The notes beneath the pieces are model-generated. The model was not told the origin of the DNA and did not search any database. It saw nothing but the letters and a program-made list of their open reading frames with translations. This document shows, one piece after another, positions 15,935 to 24,526 of a stretch of 64,000 nucleotides of DNA. How positions within the stretch are numbered: position 1 is the first letter of the stretch; the number at the start of each line of letters is the position of its first letter. This stretch comes from Erysipelotrichaceae bacterium. GTDB taxonomy: Bacteria > Bacillota_I > Bacilli_A > Erysipelotrichales > Erysipelotrichaceae. The DNA lies in assembly GCA_024684175.1 (NCBI GenBank), contig JAIKXJ010000008.1, forward strand, positions 1 through 64,000. Reading direction: 5' to 3'. A program made the position numbers and the translations under genes.

Positions 15935-16663
15935 TTAAGCGATGTAGCGGTCGTTTTTCGAAGCGGCAGAGATCACTTTGTTGGAGGCGAAGAACAGAAC
16001 GGCGATGAACGCTATGAAAATGTAAGAACCGTATTCGCTGTTCAGCGTCGCGATATAGTCATACAGACCATGGATGAGGACCGGAATGATCAGCGCACAG
16101 ACTTCCAGGCCTTTCGATTTGTCTGTATAACCGGCATTGGCATACAGACGGGCTGCCGAATAAAAGACACCCATGAAGACGCCGAATGAGGCATGTCCCG
16201 GGATCGCCGTGAACGCACGGACGAAGGCGTTGGCCAGTCCGTAATGCAGGACATAGGAGATGTTCTCCCACAAGGCAAAACCCAGGGAGACGAAGACCGC
16301 ATAGACCAGGCCGTCGTACAGGCAGTTGAATTCTCCGGAATTCCAGGAGCTCTTCTTTAACATGAAGTACTTGGCACCTTCTTCCGAAAGACCGACGACC
16401 ACGAAATACAAAAGGATGCGGTAACCGAAAGAACCCGAATTCACCGACGAATTCAACAAAGAGACCAGGATCCTCTCCGAAGTCAGAGCGATCAGAGAAG
16501 ACAGGATACCGGCTTTGACCAGGTTCCACAGGAAACGGCCGCTTTCTTTTTCCAGCCGGTCCATCCGATAGACCTTCAGCAAGAGGTAGGCTGCCGGGAT
16601 CACGGCTGCCAGGACCAGGATGACATTGTATGTGAGATACGGTGTTAAGTAATAGTAGAACAT
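15935..16663 (-). CDS. PrsW-family intramembrane metalloprotease
   Basis: 242 residues from ATG 16663; AAGGAG just before it decides this start over the longer reading from 16687. About seven hydrophobic segments. The family motifs are all present: EEGAKYFMLK, FALWENISYV, IPGHASFGVFMG and HGLYDY. In Bacillus, PrsW cleaves an anti-sigma factor; here no sigma/anti-sigma pair is adjacent, so the substrate is unknown. Its start codon overlaps the 3' end of the upstream amidotransferase gene region (16665), implying co-transcription. Confidence 0.85.
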   Translation of the reverse strand: MFYYYLTPYLTYNVILVLAAVIPAAYLLLKVYRMDRLEKESGRFLWNLVKAGILSSLIALTSERILVSLLNSSVNSGSFGYRILLYFVVVGLSEEGAKYFMLKKSSWNSGEFNCLYDGLVYAVFVSLGFALWENISYVLHYGLANAFVRAFTAIPGHASFGVFMGVFYSAARLYANAGYTDKSKGLEVCALIIPVLIHGLYDYIATLNSEYGSYIFIAFIAVLFFASNKVISAASKNDRYIA

Positions 16664-16664
16664 T

Positions 16665-17369
16665 CTATTCTCCTTTCCGGCAGGCATCGATAAAACGCCT
16701 GAACAATTCTTTTGTGAAGCGGTCTTCCTTCATCAGTTCCGGATGCCACTTGAGCGCCAGAGCGAAACGGTGATCCTTCAGATCGAAGGCTTCCACCAGA
16801 CCGTCATCGGAATACGCATCGATCCGGGCAAAGCCCTTCACCCGTCCTTCATCGGCGACCATCGTATGAAAACTGTTGACTTCATAGGTCCCGCTTTGAA
16901 TAAGATCATATAAGAGCGTTCCCTCAGCCACACGGATCCCGTGACGGTAATCGATGTCATAGCGGGAGTGGGTTTTCGTCTCATCTTCATAGATATTGGA
17001 ACCCAGAGCTCTCAGGATGTTGTTGAAGCCGGCGCAGATGCCCAAGACCGGAAGATCCTTTTCTAAGGCATATCTTGCGATCTCGACCTCATAGGCGTTG
17101 GAATAGTCCCCGCCCTGAAGCAGGATGCCGTCGCACAGATCGACTTCCTGATGCAGAGCCTCCTTTTCCTCTTCCGATAATACTGTCGGATCTTCAAGAT
17201 CGCTCTTATTGAAATCCGTCCGCACTTCGCTCGGCAGCAGCATAACGGCGATCCCGCCGTTTTTTACGATCAGATAACGCAAGTCATCGACGACTTCCAT
17301 GCGATGCCAGTAATCGTTCTGGCTCTTTTCCCTTTCCTTGGCCGGGATGCCGATCACAGGTCTTCTCAT
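16665..17369 (-). CDS. Class I glutamine amidotransferase-like hydrolase (peptidase C26, PuuD-like)
   Basis: 234 residues from ATG 17369, chosen because AAGGAGG lies just before it. The nucleophile cysteine is in VLGICAGFNNIL. The catalytic histidine and glutamate are in LKWHPELM. The family includes gamma-glutamyl-GABA hydrolase; the physiological substrate here is unknown. A second member is encoded at 46135-46881. It is coupled to the PrsW-type protease downstream. No ammonia-accepting synthetase domain is fused, so it acts as a stand-alone hydrolase. Confidence 0.82.
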   Translation of the reverse strand: MRRPVIGIPAKEREKSQNDYWHRMEVVDDLRYLIVKNGGIAVMLLPSEVRTDFNKSDLEDPTVLSEEEKEALHQEVDLCDGILLQGGDYSNAYEVEIARYALEKDLPVLGICAGFNNILRALGSNIYEDETKTHSRYDIDYRHGIRVAEGTLLYDLIQSGTYEVNSFHTMVADEGRVKGFARIDAYSDDGLVEAFDLKDHRFALALKWHPELMKEDRFTKELFRRFIDACRKGE

Positions 17370-17476
17370 CGGATCCTCCTTATTCCCCTTCATTATCCCA
17401 CAACTTCATTGTGTTGCATATTTGGTGCGCATTCCCCATATAATAAGAATGTACCCGAAAGGAGGTATTATGCACT

Positions 17477-18526
17477 ATGAAAAAAGTAATGATCGTGCTC
17501 ATGGCCTTTCTGATGGTCATCGGCCTGAGCGCATGTAACAAAAAAGAAGAAATACCCGTTGAAGAAGTTCAGGATACCGGTATCCACTTCAGCCTGGACA
17601 TCGATACCGGAAACGGCGTCAGCGAAGGACTTCAGATCGCAGCTGACGGCGAAGACAAACTCCTGAACATCCTCTCCGGAACGCTCAGCGGAAACATCCT
17701 GTCCTATACCGTCGAAAAAGGTGTCTTCACTTCGGTCAACGGCGTCGATACGTCCGATGGCAGCAAGTTCGAAGTCTACGTCAATGACGGCTTATACGGC
17801 GACGATGTCGACAAGCTCACCGTAAAAGACGGCGACGTCATCCGCATCGTCCATGTCCCGGTGGCTGCCGAAACGACTCCTGTCCCGGAGATCACTGATA
17901 CGGTCGCCGCGGATGATCTGGGCGGCTGGCAAGTCCACGAATACTTCGAAGACCGGATCAAAGAAGATCAGAAGAAGATCTTCGAAGATGCCGCAAAAGA
18001 TCTGACCGGTGTCGGCTACATACCGCTCCGCGTCCTGGCGACACAGATCGTCTCCGGCACCAACTACGCATTCCTTTGCCAGGGCCTGACGGTCACCGCC
18101 ATCCCGGATGTCAACTACTACGTCATCGTCGTCTACTCCGATCTTGACGGCACCAATGAGATCAAAGCCATCAACAAGCTCGAGGTCCCGAATGTCGAGA
18201 CCAAGGAAGAGACTTCCGAAAACATGTTGGGTTCCTGGATGATCATCCGGCCGGAAGACAAAGACAAGCTCTCCGAAAAAGATCTGCAGAAATCCTTCGA
18301 GAAAGCTGCTCAGAAATGGGTCGGCCTCGATCTGATCCCGATGCAGGTCCTCGCCAGCCAGGTCGTCAACGGCACCAACTACCAGGCGATCTGTTACGGC
18401 AAGACCGTGACCGAAAAGCCGGTCGGCGATCTCTACCTCGTACAGTGGTATGAAGATCTTAACGGCAATGCCTCGATCACTTTCGTCAAGAACATCAACA
18501 TGGCATACTATGTTGCCGGCGAATAA
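17477..18526 (+). CDS. Lipoprotein with DUF4430-like domain and two cystatin-like repeats
   Basis: 349 residues. A lipoprotein signal ends at IGLSAC, with C20 as the lipidated residue. Residues 45-127 resemble the DUF4430/transcobalamin C-terminal-like fold (FEVYVNDGLYGDD, VKDGDVIRI). Two related repeats follow, about 149-232 and 252-335. Each begins with a glycine-tryptophan (GGW, GSW), continues with an amphipathic helix and carries Q-x-V-x-G followed by TNY: QIVSGTNY at 190 and QVVNGTNY at 295. This is the papain-inhibitory loop signature of cystatins (QVVAGTNY). It is probably a surface-exposed protease-inhibitor-like or binding lipoprotein. AAAGGAGG lies upstream. It is a single-gene unit with its own terminator. 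Confidence 0.75.
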   Translation: MKKVMIVLMAFLMVIGLSACNKKEEIPVEEVQDTGIHFSLDIDTGNGVSEGLQIAADGEDKLLNILSGTLSGNILSYTVEKGVFTSVNGVDTSDGSKFEVYVNDGLYGDDVDKLTVKDGDVIRIVHVPVAAETTPVPEITDTVAADDLGGWQVHEYFEDRIKEDQKKIFEDAAKDLTGVGYIPLRVLATQIVSGTNYAFLCQGLTVTAIPDVNYYVIVVYSDLDGTNEIKAINKLEVPNVETKEETSENMLGSWMIIRPEDKDKLSEKDLQKSFEKAAQKWVGLDLIPMQVLASQVVNGTNYQAICYGKTVTEKPVGDLYLVQWYEDLNGNASITFVKNINMAYYVAGE

Positions 18527-18550
18527 GAAACAGATACAAGACTTTCAACC

Positions 18551-18578
18551 AAGGCGGATCCTGTGATCCGTCTTTTTT
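18551..18578 (+). terminator. Terminator of the cystatin-like lipoprotein gene
   Basis: GGCGGATC pairs with GATCCGTC (one G-T wobble) around CTGT, followed by TTTTTT. Confidence 0.85.
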
Positions 18579-18648
18579 ATTCTCTCTATTTTACTGGGTC
18601 ATATTGTATAATATAGATGAATGAAATGACTCAGTAAAGGAGGACTGT

Positions 18649-19992
18649 ATGAAATACGAAGAAAACGATAAGACAGAACTCAAAAGGGAAATGGTCGACG
18701 ATATCCAGAAACAGATCATCGCCTTCCTCAATACGAACGGCGGAACGATCTATGTCGGTGTCGATGACGAAAGCAGACTCTTCCCGGTCAGAGACGAAAA
18801 GAAAAGAGACGATATGGATACGAAGGTCGGAAACTGGATCGAAAACTGTTTCTATCCCGACACCGCATCGTTCATCCATCATTATTTCAACGAAGACGAT
18901 GTGATGGTCATCGAGGTGAAACAAGGTTCCAATAAGCCTTATTATCTCAAAAAGAAAGGGCCGCGTTCTTCCGGTGTATTTAAACGGGTCGGCAGAAGCA
19001 TACGGTCGGCGACCGACGAAGAGATCCTCTCCATGATCCTTTCCGGCAAAGACTTTTCTTATGAAAGCGAGATCTCCGATGAACAGGATCTGAGCTTCCG
19101 CCGTTTCGAACAGATCTTTGAAAACGATCATCTGCCGCACAGCAAACGGCAGTTCCGTTCTCTGGGACTGATCGACAAAGACGGCAGCTACACCAATCTC
19201 GCCTTACTCATGTCGGACCAGTCACCCATCGAAGTCAAGTTCGCCTCCTATGATGAACGCATGAATTTCAAAGTCAAATCCACATACAAAGGTTCTTTGA
19301 TCAAAGTCCTCGAAGATGTCCTGGAACATGCCTCAAGATACAACGATGTTTCTGCAACGGTCGATAGAAAGACCTATAAGCGGATCGAGAAATATTCCTA
19401 TCCCGGAGATTCTTTGCGGGAGGCGATCTTGAACGCTTTTGCGCATGCCGATTATTTCATTCGTTCCAACATCAAGATCGAATTCTTCACCGACAAAGTG
19501 AAGATCAGCAATCCCGGCGGGATCTACCGGGCAAGTCTCGATGATATCCTCAATGGCATACAGACCTACCGCAATCCAGGCTTGGTCCAGATCCTCGACA
19601 AACTCGGCTACATCGAGAATTTCGGTACCGGTATACCGAAGATCCTTCACGCATATGAAGGACAAAAGAAGAAGCCGCAGTTCACGCCGTCCGAAAACTT
19701 CTTCATCCTGACGCTGCCCAATGCCAATGACCCGGTAAATGACCAAGCAAATGACCAAGTAAATGACTCTGTAAATGCCTATTCAGGAAAAGCGCTCTCC
19801 GATTTCGATCTGCTTCTGCTCAAGACGGTCGCCTTCCATCCCGGATACCGGGTCCCTCAGCTTCTTTCCTTTATGGTCAAAGAAGATGAGACCGTCACGG
19901 CAGATCGGATCAAGAATGCACTCAAGCGCGATCTGAAAGACTACATCGAATTCAGAGGTGCCGCAAAAAACGGCGGCTATCATCTGAAATGA
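18649..19992 (+). CDS. AlbA_2/Schlafen-type ATP-binding protein (putative transcriptional regulator)
   Basis: 447 residues. The N-terminal 110 residues are an AlbA_2/divergent-AAA_4 domain (ELKREMVDDIQKQIIAFLNTNGG, GVDDE). The middle has the HATPase-like segment of this family (LREAILNAFAHADYF, VKISNPGGI, NPGLVQIL, FGTGIPKI). A flexible linker of four NDxV repeats follows near residues 360-376, then a C-terminal winged-helix-like region. Such proteins are widespread and functionally obscure; some sit in defence loci, but no partner is present here. AGGAGG precedes the ATG. It is monocistronic with a terminator at 20005. Confidence 0.78.
   Translation: MKYEENDKTELKREMVDDIQKQIIAFLNTNGGTIYVGVDDESRLFPVRDEKKRDDMDTKVGNWIENCFYPDTASFIHHYFNEDDVMVIEVKQGSNKPYYLKKKGPRSSGVFKRVGRSIRSATDEEILSMILSGKDFSYESEISDEQDLSFRRFEQIFENDHLPHSKRQFRSLGLIDKDGSYTNLALLMSDQSPIEVKFASYDERMNFKVKSTYKGSLIKVLEDVLEHASRYNDVSATVDRKTYKRIEKYSYPGDSLREAILNAFAHADYFIRSNIKIEFFTDKVKISNPGGIYRASLDDILNGIQTYRNPGLVQILDKLGYIENFGTGIPKILHAYEGQKKKPQFTPSENFFILTLPNANDPVNDQANDQVNDSVNAYSGKALSDFDLLLLKTVAFHPGYRVPQLLSFMVKEDETVTADRIKNALKRDLKDYIEFRGAAKNGGYHLK
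19726..19773 (+). repeat. Four in-frame 12-base tandem repeats
   Basis: Four copies of a 12-base unit beginning AATGAC (19726, 19738, 19750, 19762) encode NDPV-NDQA-NDQV-NDSV in the linker of the ATP-binding protein. Copies 2 and 3 differ by one base. A change in copy number would keep the frame and alter linker length. Confidence 0.85.
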
Positions 19993-20004
19993 GATCCGGA
20001 AACA

Positions 20005-20027
20005 AGGTCACTTTCGTGATCTTTTTC
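20005..20027 (+). terminator. Terminator of the AlbA_2 gene
   Basis: AAGGTCAC pairs with GTGATCTT around TTTC, followed by TTTCC. A TATACT -10-like box for the next gene lies near 20049. Confidence 0.65.
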
Positions 20028-20073
20028 CTACCCTCTTTCTTCACGATGATATACTGTTGACGTGAGGTCAGCT

Positions 20074-21300
20074 ATGAAAACATATACCCTGAAGATCGCC
20101 GGTGTCACAAGGGAATTGCCGCTTGTCGATATCTCCGATTCCCTTGCTTACGCAAGCTTTGTCTGCATCTCCGACACGGAGCTCGTACAAGCCGCTGCGC
20201 CTTTACTGGCGGAAAAGATCAAGAACTGCGATGTCATCATGACCGCGGAAGCCAAAGGCATCGCCCTGGCCTATGAAGCCTCGAAATGCCTCGGCCATCC
20301 TTACTTCGTCGTTGCCCGCAAATCGGTCAAAAGCTATATGAAAGATCCGGTCTCCGTCAGCGTCAGGTCCATCACCACCTTCACCGATCAGAAACTCTAT
20401 CTTGACGGCAGCGACATCGAAAAGATCAAAGGCAGGAACGTCTGCCTGCTCGACGACGTCGTCTCGACCGGCGGATCCCTGCACGCCTTGAACGAACTTG
20501 CGGAAAAAGCCGGTGCTCATGTTTCCGCCAATGCCTGCCTGCTGGCGGAAGGCGATGCCGCAAGACGGAGCGATCTCATCTACCTGAAAGAACTTCCTTT
20601 ATTTCACAAATACGAAAACGGAGATCACGAAATGATAAGACACGACTTCTTTGAAGATCTGAAAAACAATGAATATCCCGGACGCGGCATCCTGACCGGC
20701 TTCATCAAAGATGAACCCGTCATCGCCTACTTCATCATGGGACGCTCAGCCAACAGCCGCAACCGCGTCTTCCGCAAAAAAGACGATATCCTCTATACCA
20801 AAGCCTACGACGAATCCAAAGTCGCCGATCCTTCCCTGATCATCTACAATGCGATCCGCGAACATCGCGGTGACATCATCGTCACCAACGGCGATCAGAC
20901 CGACACGGTCTATGAATTCCTGAAACAAGGCAAAAGTTTCAAAGAGGCCTTGGAAACCAGAGAGTACGAACCGGATGCGCCGAACTACACGCCGCGCATT
21001 TCCGCTCTGATCCGCAAGGATGGCTGCGAGATGGCCATACTCAAACGCAACGGCGAACAGTGTGAGCGCCTCTATTACCGTTTCCCCAAAGAAAACGGTA
21101 AAGCGCACTTCCTTTCGACCTACGACCACAACGGCGATCCGCTTCCTTCCTTCTCCAAAGACCCGATCGAAGTGAAGATCGATGAAGATCTCAAGACCTT
21201 CTCCGCAAAGCTCTGGAACGCCTTGAATGACGACAACAAGATCTCCCTTTATGTACGCATGGGAGAAGAAGAGATCATCTTCAATAAAAACGAGGGATAA
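20074..21300 (+). CDS. Phosphoribosyltransferase - IMP cyclohydrolase fusion
   Basis: 408 residues from ATG 20074; a GTG four codons upstream is rejected because GAGGT fits the ATG. Residues 1 to about 185 are a type I phosphoribosyltransferase, most like adenine PRT (TAEAKGIALAYE, then the PRPP loop LLDDVVSTGGSL). The remainder is a PurO-type IMP cyclohydrolase (YPGRGILTGF, MGRSANSRNRVF, GDQTDTVYEFL, YTPRISALI). That domain closes FAICAR to IMP, the last purine step. The AICAR formyltransferase is encoded two bases downstream, so the pair replaces PurH. An internal GGAG-ATG at 20632 falls exactly at the domain junction and could yield a separate cyclohydrolase. Confidence 0.82.
   Translation: MKTYTLKIAGVTRELPLVDISDSLAYASFVCISDTELVQAAAPLLAEKIKNCDVIMTAEAKGIALAYEASKCLGHPYFVVARKSVKSYMKDPVSVSVRSITTFTDQKLYLDGSDIEKIKGRNVCLLDDVVSTGGSLHALNELAEKAGAHVSANACLLAEGDAARRSDLIYLKELPLFHKYENGDHEMIRHDFFEDLKNNEYPGRGILTGFIKDEPVIAYFIMGRSANSRNRVFRKKDDILYTKAYDESKVADPSLIIYNAIREHRGDIIVTNGDQTDTVYEFLKQGKSFKEALETREYEPDAPNYTPRISALIRKDGCEMAILKRNGEQCERLYYRFPKENGKAHFLSTYDHNGDPLPSFSKDPIEVKIDEDLKTFSAKLWNALNDDNKISLYVRMGEEEIIFNKNEG
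20620..20634 (+). promoter_or_regulatory. Possible internal ribosome binding site and start at the domain junction
   Basis: GGAG at 20620-20623 and an in-frame ATG at 20632, eight bases apart. Translation from it would give a 222-residue protein of the size of stand-alone PurO. Confidence 0.45.
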
Positions 21301-21302
21301 GT

Positions 21303-22487
21303 ATGAAAGAACTACAGCTCAAATACGGATGCAACCCCAATCAGAAGCCTTCCAGGATCTACATGGCCGACGGCAGCGATCTGCCGGTCACCGTCCTCAA
21401 CGGCCGGCCGGGCTACATCAACTTCCTGGATGCCCTCAACTCCTGGCAGCTGGTCAAGGAACTCAAGGAAGCCACCGGCATCGTCTGCGCCGCCTCCTTC
21501 AAGCACGTCTCACCGACCTCGGCTGCCCTGGGACTCAAGCTTCCCGAAAAACTCAAACGCTCCTGCTTCGTCGACAATGTCGAAGGGCTTGACGATTCGC
21601 CGCTGGCCTGCGCCTATGCAAGAGCCCGCGGTACCGACCGCATGTCTTCCTTCGGCGACTTCATCGCCTTATCCGACAAATGCGATCTGACCACCGCAAA
21701 ACTCATCAAACGTGAAGTCTCCGACGGGGTCATCGCACCGGCTTACGATGACGATGCCCTGGCACTCCTCAAGTCCAAGAAGAACGGCGCCTACAACATC
21801 ATTCAGATCGATGAAGATTACAAGTGCGCGCCGGTCGAGACCAAGATGGTCTACGGCATCAGCTTCGAACAGGGACACAACGATCTGAAGATCGATGCCT
21901 CTTTGTTAAACAATATCGTCACTGAAAACAAAGAGCTTCCCGAAGAAGCCCGACGGGATCTGATCGTCGCCCTGATCACCCTCAAATACACCCAATCCAA
22001 CTCCGTTGCCTACGCCTATGACGGTCAGGCCATCGGTGTCGGTGCCGGCCAGCAGTCCCGGATCCACTGTACGAGACTGGCAGGAAACAAGGCCGATACC
22101 TGGTTCCTGCGCATGCACGACAAGGTCCTGGATCTTCCATTCAAAAAAGACCTGTCGCGAGCCGACCGGGACAACGTCATCGATGCCTACATCAACAAGA
22201 ACGAAGAAGACATCTGCGAAGACGGCATCTGGGAAAAATACTTCACCCGAAGACCAGAACCCTTCACTCAAGACGAGATGCATGACTATCTCTCCAAGAT
22301 CCAAGGCGTTTCCCTTGGTTCGGATGCCTTCTTCCCCTTCGGCGACAACATCGAACGGGCCCACCGCTCCGGCGTGACCTATGTGGCGGAACCCGGCGGA
22401 TCGGTAAGAGACGATCACGTCATCGATACCTGCAACAAATATAAGATGGTGATGGCCTTCACCGGAATACGGCTCTTCCACCATTAA
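21303..22487 (+). CDS. AICAR formyltransferase (stand-alone)
   Basis: 394 residues. It transfers a formyl group from 10-formyl-tetrahydrofolate to AICAR, the penultimate purine step. It matches the AICARFT half of PurH: FKHVSPTSAALG at the usual lysine-histidine site, SNSVAYAYDGQAIGVGAGQQSR and SDAFFPFGDNIERA near the C-terminus. No cyclohydrolase domain is attached; that activity is supplied by the fusion protein immediately upstream. The stop of that gene and this ATG are two bases apart, with GAGGG as binding site. Confidence 0.9.
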   Translation: MKELQLKYGCNPNQKPSRIYMADGSDLPVTVLNGRPGYINFLDALNSWQLVKELKEATGIVCAASFKHVSPTSAALGLKLPEKLKRSCFVDNVEGLDDSPLACAYARARGTDRMSSFGDFIALSDKCDLTTAKLIKREVSDGVIAPAYDDDALALLKSKKNGAYNIIQIDEDYKCAPVETKMVYGISFEQGHNDLKIDASLLNNIVTENKELPEEARRDLIVALITLKYTQSNSVAYAYDGQAIGVGAGQQSRIHCTRLAGNKADTWFLRMHDKVLDLPFKKDLSRADRDNVIDAYINKNEEDICEDGIWEKYFTRRPEPFTQDEMHDYLSKIQGVSLGSDAFFPFGDNIERAHRSGVTYVAEPGGSVRDDHVIDTCNKYKMVMAFTGIRLFHH

Positions 22488-22501
22488 GACAAAAAGAAAA
22501 A

Positions 22502-22545
22502 GATCGGATGCCTGACAACTGCTTGTCCTTCATCCGATCGTTTTT
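22502..22545. terminator. Bidirectional terminator after the purine genes
   Basis: GATCGGATG (22502-22510) pairs with CATCCGATC (22531-22539). The loop contains a second hairpin, GACAA-TTGTC. T-rich tracts on both sides serve the two convergent genes. Confidence 0.85.
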
Positions 22546-22558
22546 ATTATACTTTGTA

Positions 22559-23155
22559 TTACTCGCCCAGCGGAAGAGTAAAGAGATAGAAGATCCCCTT
22601 CGGCAGTTCGACGCCCGCTTCCACGGCGATGACCGCATGTGCGGCAACGATGGCACCGGCCTTGTCTGCCAGTTCCATCAGGCCTTTGGTCGTACCGCCT
22701 CCGCCGTAGACATCATCGACCACCAGGATCTTTTTGCCTTTCAGGTAATCCGCATCGTCATCGGTCAGCGACATGATCTGATCCCTCGGTGTCGTCACGG
22801 AACGGTAGACCGCCTGGATCTTGTTTCCGTCCGACTTCCGGGCGACGACCGTCTTTTCGATGTCTGTGCCCTTGAGCTTGTTCCAGCGCAAAGCGATCGC
22901 ATGCGCCAGCGCATTGGACTTGGCGACCGGATTTAAGATCGTATCGAATTCCACACCGGCGTCGTTCAGCAAGGCGACGATGTCATCGGCTGCCGCCTCA
23001 TTCAATGAGACCTGGCCCGAGATGTCCAAGAATGCGACCTTCTTTCCGGACAAGACCTTGAACGGCAGATCATAGTCCTTGCCTGACATGGTGACACGTA
23101 AGAATTCCTGACCGTCTTTTTCGATCCTTTGAGTTTGCGTCTGATTGACCTTCAT
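22559..23155 (-). CDS. Phosphoribosyltransferase family protein
   Basis: 198 residues from ATG 23155, selected by AAGGAG just upstream. The PRPP-binding loop is ILVVDDVYGGGGTTKGL near residue 130. Upstream segments (NPVAKSNALAHAIALRW, VARKSDGNKIQ) suit a purine-type salvage PRT, such as adenine or xanthine PRT. It converges with the de novo IMP genes, and its own PRPP loop has an unusually glycine-rich GGGG. Substrate not assignable. Rich hydrophilic N-terminus, no signal peptide. Confidence 0.78.
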   Translation of the reverse strand: MKVNQTQTQRIEKDGQEFLRVTMSGKDYDLPFKVLSGKKVAFLDISGQVSLNEAAADDIVALLNDAGVEFDTILNPVAKSNALAHAIALRWNKLKGTDIEKTVVARKSDGNKIQAVYRSVTTPRDQIMSLTDDDADYLKGKKILVVDDVYGGGGTTKGLMELADKAGAIVAAHAVIAVEAGVELPKGIFYLFTLPLGE

Positions 23156-23217
23156 TTTCTTCTCCTTTGTTTCAGATACCAATATTATACTTTATTCTTT
23201 CCGTATATCGGTCCCGA

Positions 23218-24423
23218 TCATCCCTGCAGTCTGGTACGCAGCTGCTCGATCCGGGTCTCGCTCAGTCCGCAGCCGATCAGATAGTTCACCGCGCACTTTT
23301 GCAGATCCTCCGTCTCCGGAGTTTCAATTTGGTAGGCCTTGCACAAGACCGTACGGATATTGTTGTAGACGATGATGTCATAGCCTTCCTTCATCAGCGA
23401 CGCATCGAAGAAATTGAAATACGTCTCCATGTAGTCATCGCAGATCTCTTCATAGGAAGCATTCATCAGCGATCCCAGGATCGCGCACAGGAAACCGGTG
23501 CGGTCCTTTCCTTCCTTGCAGTGGATGAGATACGGACCCTCATTATCGATGATCGCCTCCATCGCCTTTCTCACGACCTCTTTGGAATCGTCCGAGAAAA
23601 AGTCATAGGTCATCGGTAAGAAGACATCGTTCACCGATGCATAGTAGCTGTCCGCAAAACCCTCGTAGGCTTCCGCTTCCTCCTTTTTGTCCTGTAAGTC
23701 GATCATGACTTTGACGCCGGCCTTTCTCGCCGCTTCGTCGGCCTGCGTATTGCGTTTGAGGGAAGGATTGATCGGCGAAGAAGAACGGTAAAGGATGCCT
23801 TCCTTAAGATCGCCGATATCTACGGACCGGAAGTTGGCATAGGCTTCGTCACTGAGATCCGGATAGTCGCTCCGTTCGTTGCTGCGATCGAAGACCATGA
23901 ACTTCAGAACGTTCTCATAGCCTTTCTTTTCGCCAATCGAGATCTTGACGGAATCCAGATCGGTCAGAGCTTCCCAGACATAGCCGGGATCTTCATCGGT
24001 CTTTTTCTTTACGGCGATCTGTGAAGTTGAGGCAAAGTCCAGACCGTTGGAAGCCAGCGTGACATCGTCTTCCTCCGCCGTATCCGGGACACAGACGTTT
24101 TCACCGACGGCCACATTGGAATAGTTGTAACAGACCGGACAGCTGAATTCCTTATCGCCGATCGCCACATCGATGATGTCGCCGAACTCGATGCCTTTTT
24201 CCAGAAGCTCGCTTGCCTTGATCTGCAGGACGACATTGCCCGATTTCTTGATCTTCGCAACGGACGTGAGGACGCTTTCTTCCCCAGCCTCTTCTTCCCG
24301 AACTTCCTCGCTGACTGTCTCCTGCTTCGCCGGGGCTTCCGTTTTCCCGTTTGTCCAAATGCCCCATAAAGCAGCGATCAGTGCCGCTGCGATGAGGATC
24401 GTTACTATCCATTTCTTTTTCAT
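23218..24423 (-). CDS. Membrane-anchored tyrosine-protein phosphatase
   Basis: 401 residues. Residues 4-22 form a signal peptide or anchor. An acidic linker (30-50) and an uncharacterised domain with a CPVC pair (95-98) follow. The C-terminal half is a Y_phosphatase3-type domain with the catalytic P-loop HCKEGKDRTGF (C302, R308) and LYRSSSP near residue 212. Catalysis would take place outside the cell. Secreted phosphatases of this class are often associated with host-interacting Gram-positives; the role here is not known. Monocistronic, reading towards the salvage PRT. Confidence 0.82.
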   Translation of the reverse strand: MKKKWIVTILIAAALIAALWGIWTNGKTEAPAKQETVSEEVREEEAGEESVLTSVAKIKKSGNVVLQIKASELLEKGIEFGDIIDVAIGDKEFSCPVCYNYSNVAVGENVCVPDTAEEDDVTLASNGLDFASTSQIAVKKKTDEDPGYVWEALTDLDSVKISIGEKKGYENVLKFMVFDRSNERSDYPDLSDEAYANFRSVDIGDLKEGILYRSSSPINPSLKRNTQADEAARKAGVKVMIDLQDKKEEAEAYEGFADSYYASVNDVFLPMTYDFFSDDSKEVVRKAMEAIIDNEGPYLIHCKEGKDRTGFLCAILGSLMNASYEEICDDYMETYFNFFDASLMKEGYDIIVYNNIRTVLCKAYQIETPETEDLQKCAVNYLIGCGLSETRIEQLRTRLQG

Positions 24424-24473
24424 ATGCCTTATGACCTTTCTTCTCTCATCTTTGTCCTTTCAGGACGAAAAGG

Positions 24474-24497
24474 AAGGCTTCCCGTCAAGGAAGCCTT
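24474..24497 (-). terminator. Terminator of pgi
   Basis: AAGGCTTCC (24474-24482) pairs with GGAAGCCTT (24489-24497). On the minus strand the stem is followed by CCTTTTCG, a modest U-tract. It lies just after the pgi stop. Confidence 0.7.
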
Positions 24498-24526
24498 ATT
24501 CCGCAATGTTTTTTCTTTCGATCCGG

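Noticed and set aside
19726..19773. CRISPR-like repeat
   Set aside because: Units are 12 bases, directly adjacent with no spacers, and in frame within a coding region.
20062..20073. GTG start of the phosphoribosyltransferase-cyclohydrolase fusion
   Set aside because: GAGGT at 20065-20069 is placed for the ATG at 20074 and overlaps the GTG reading.
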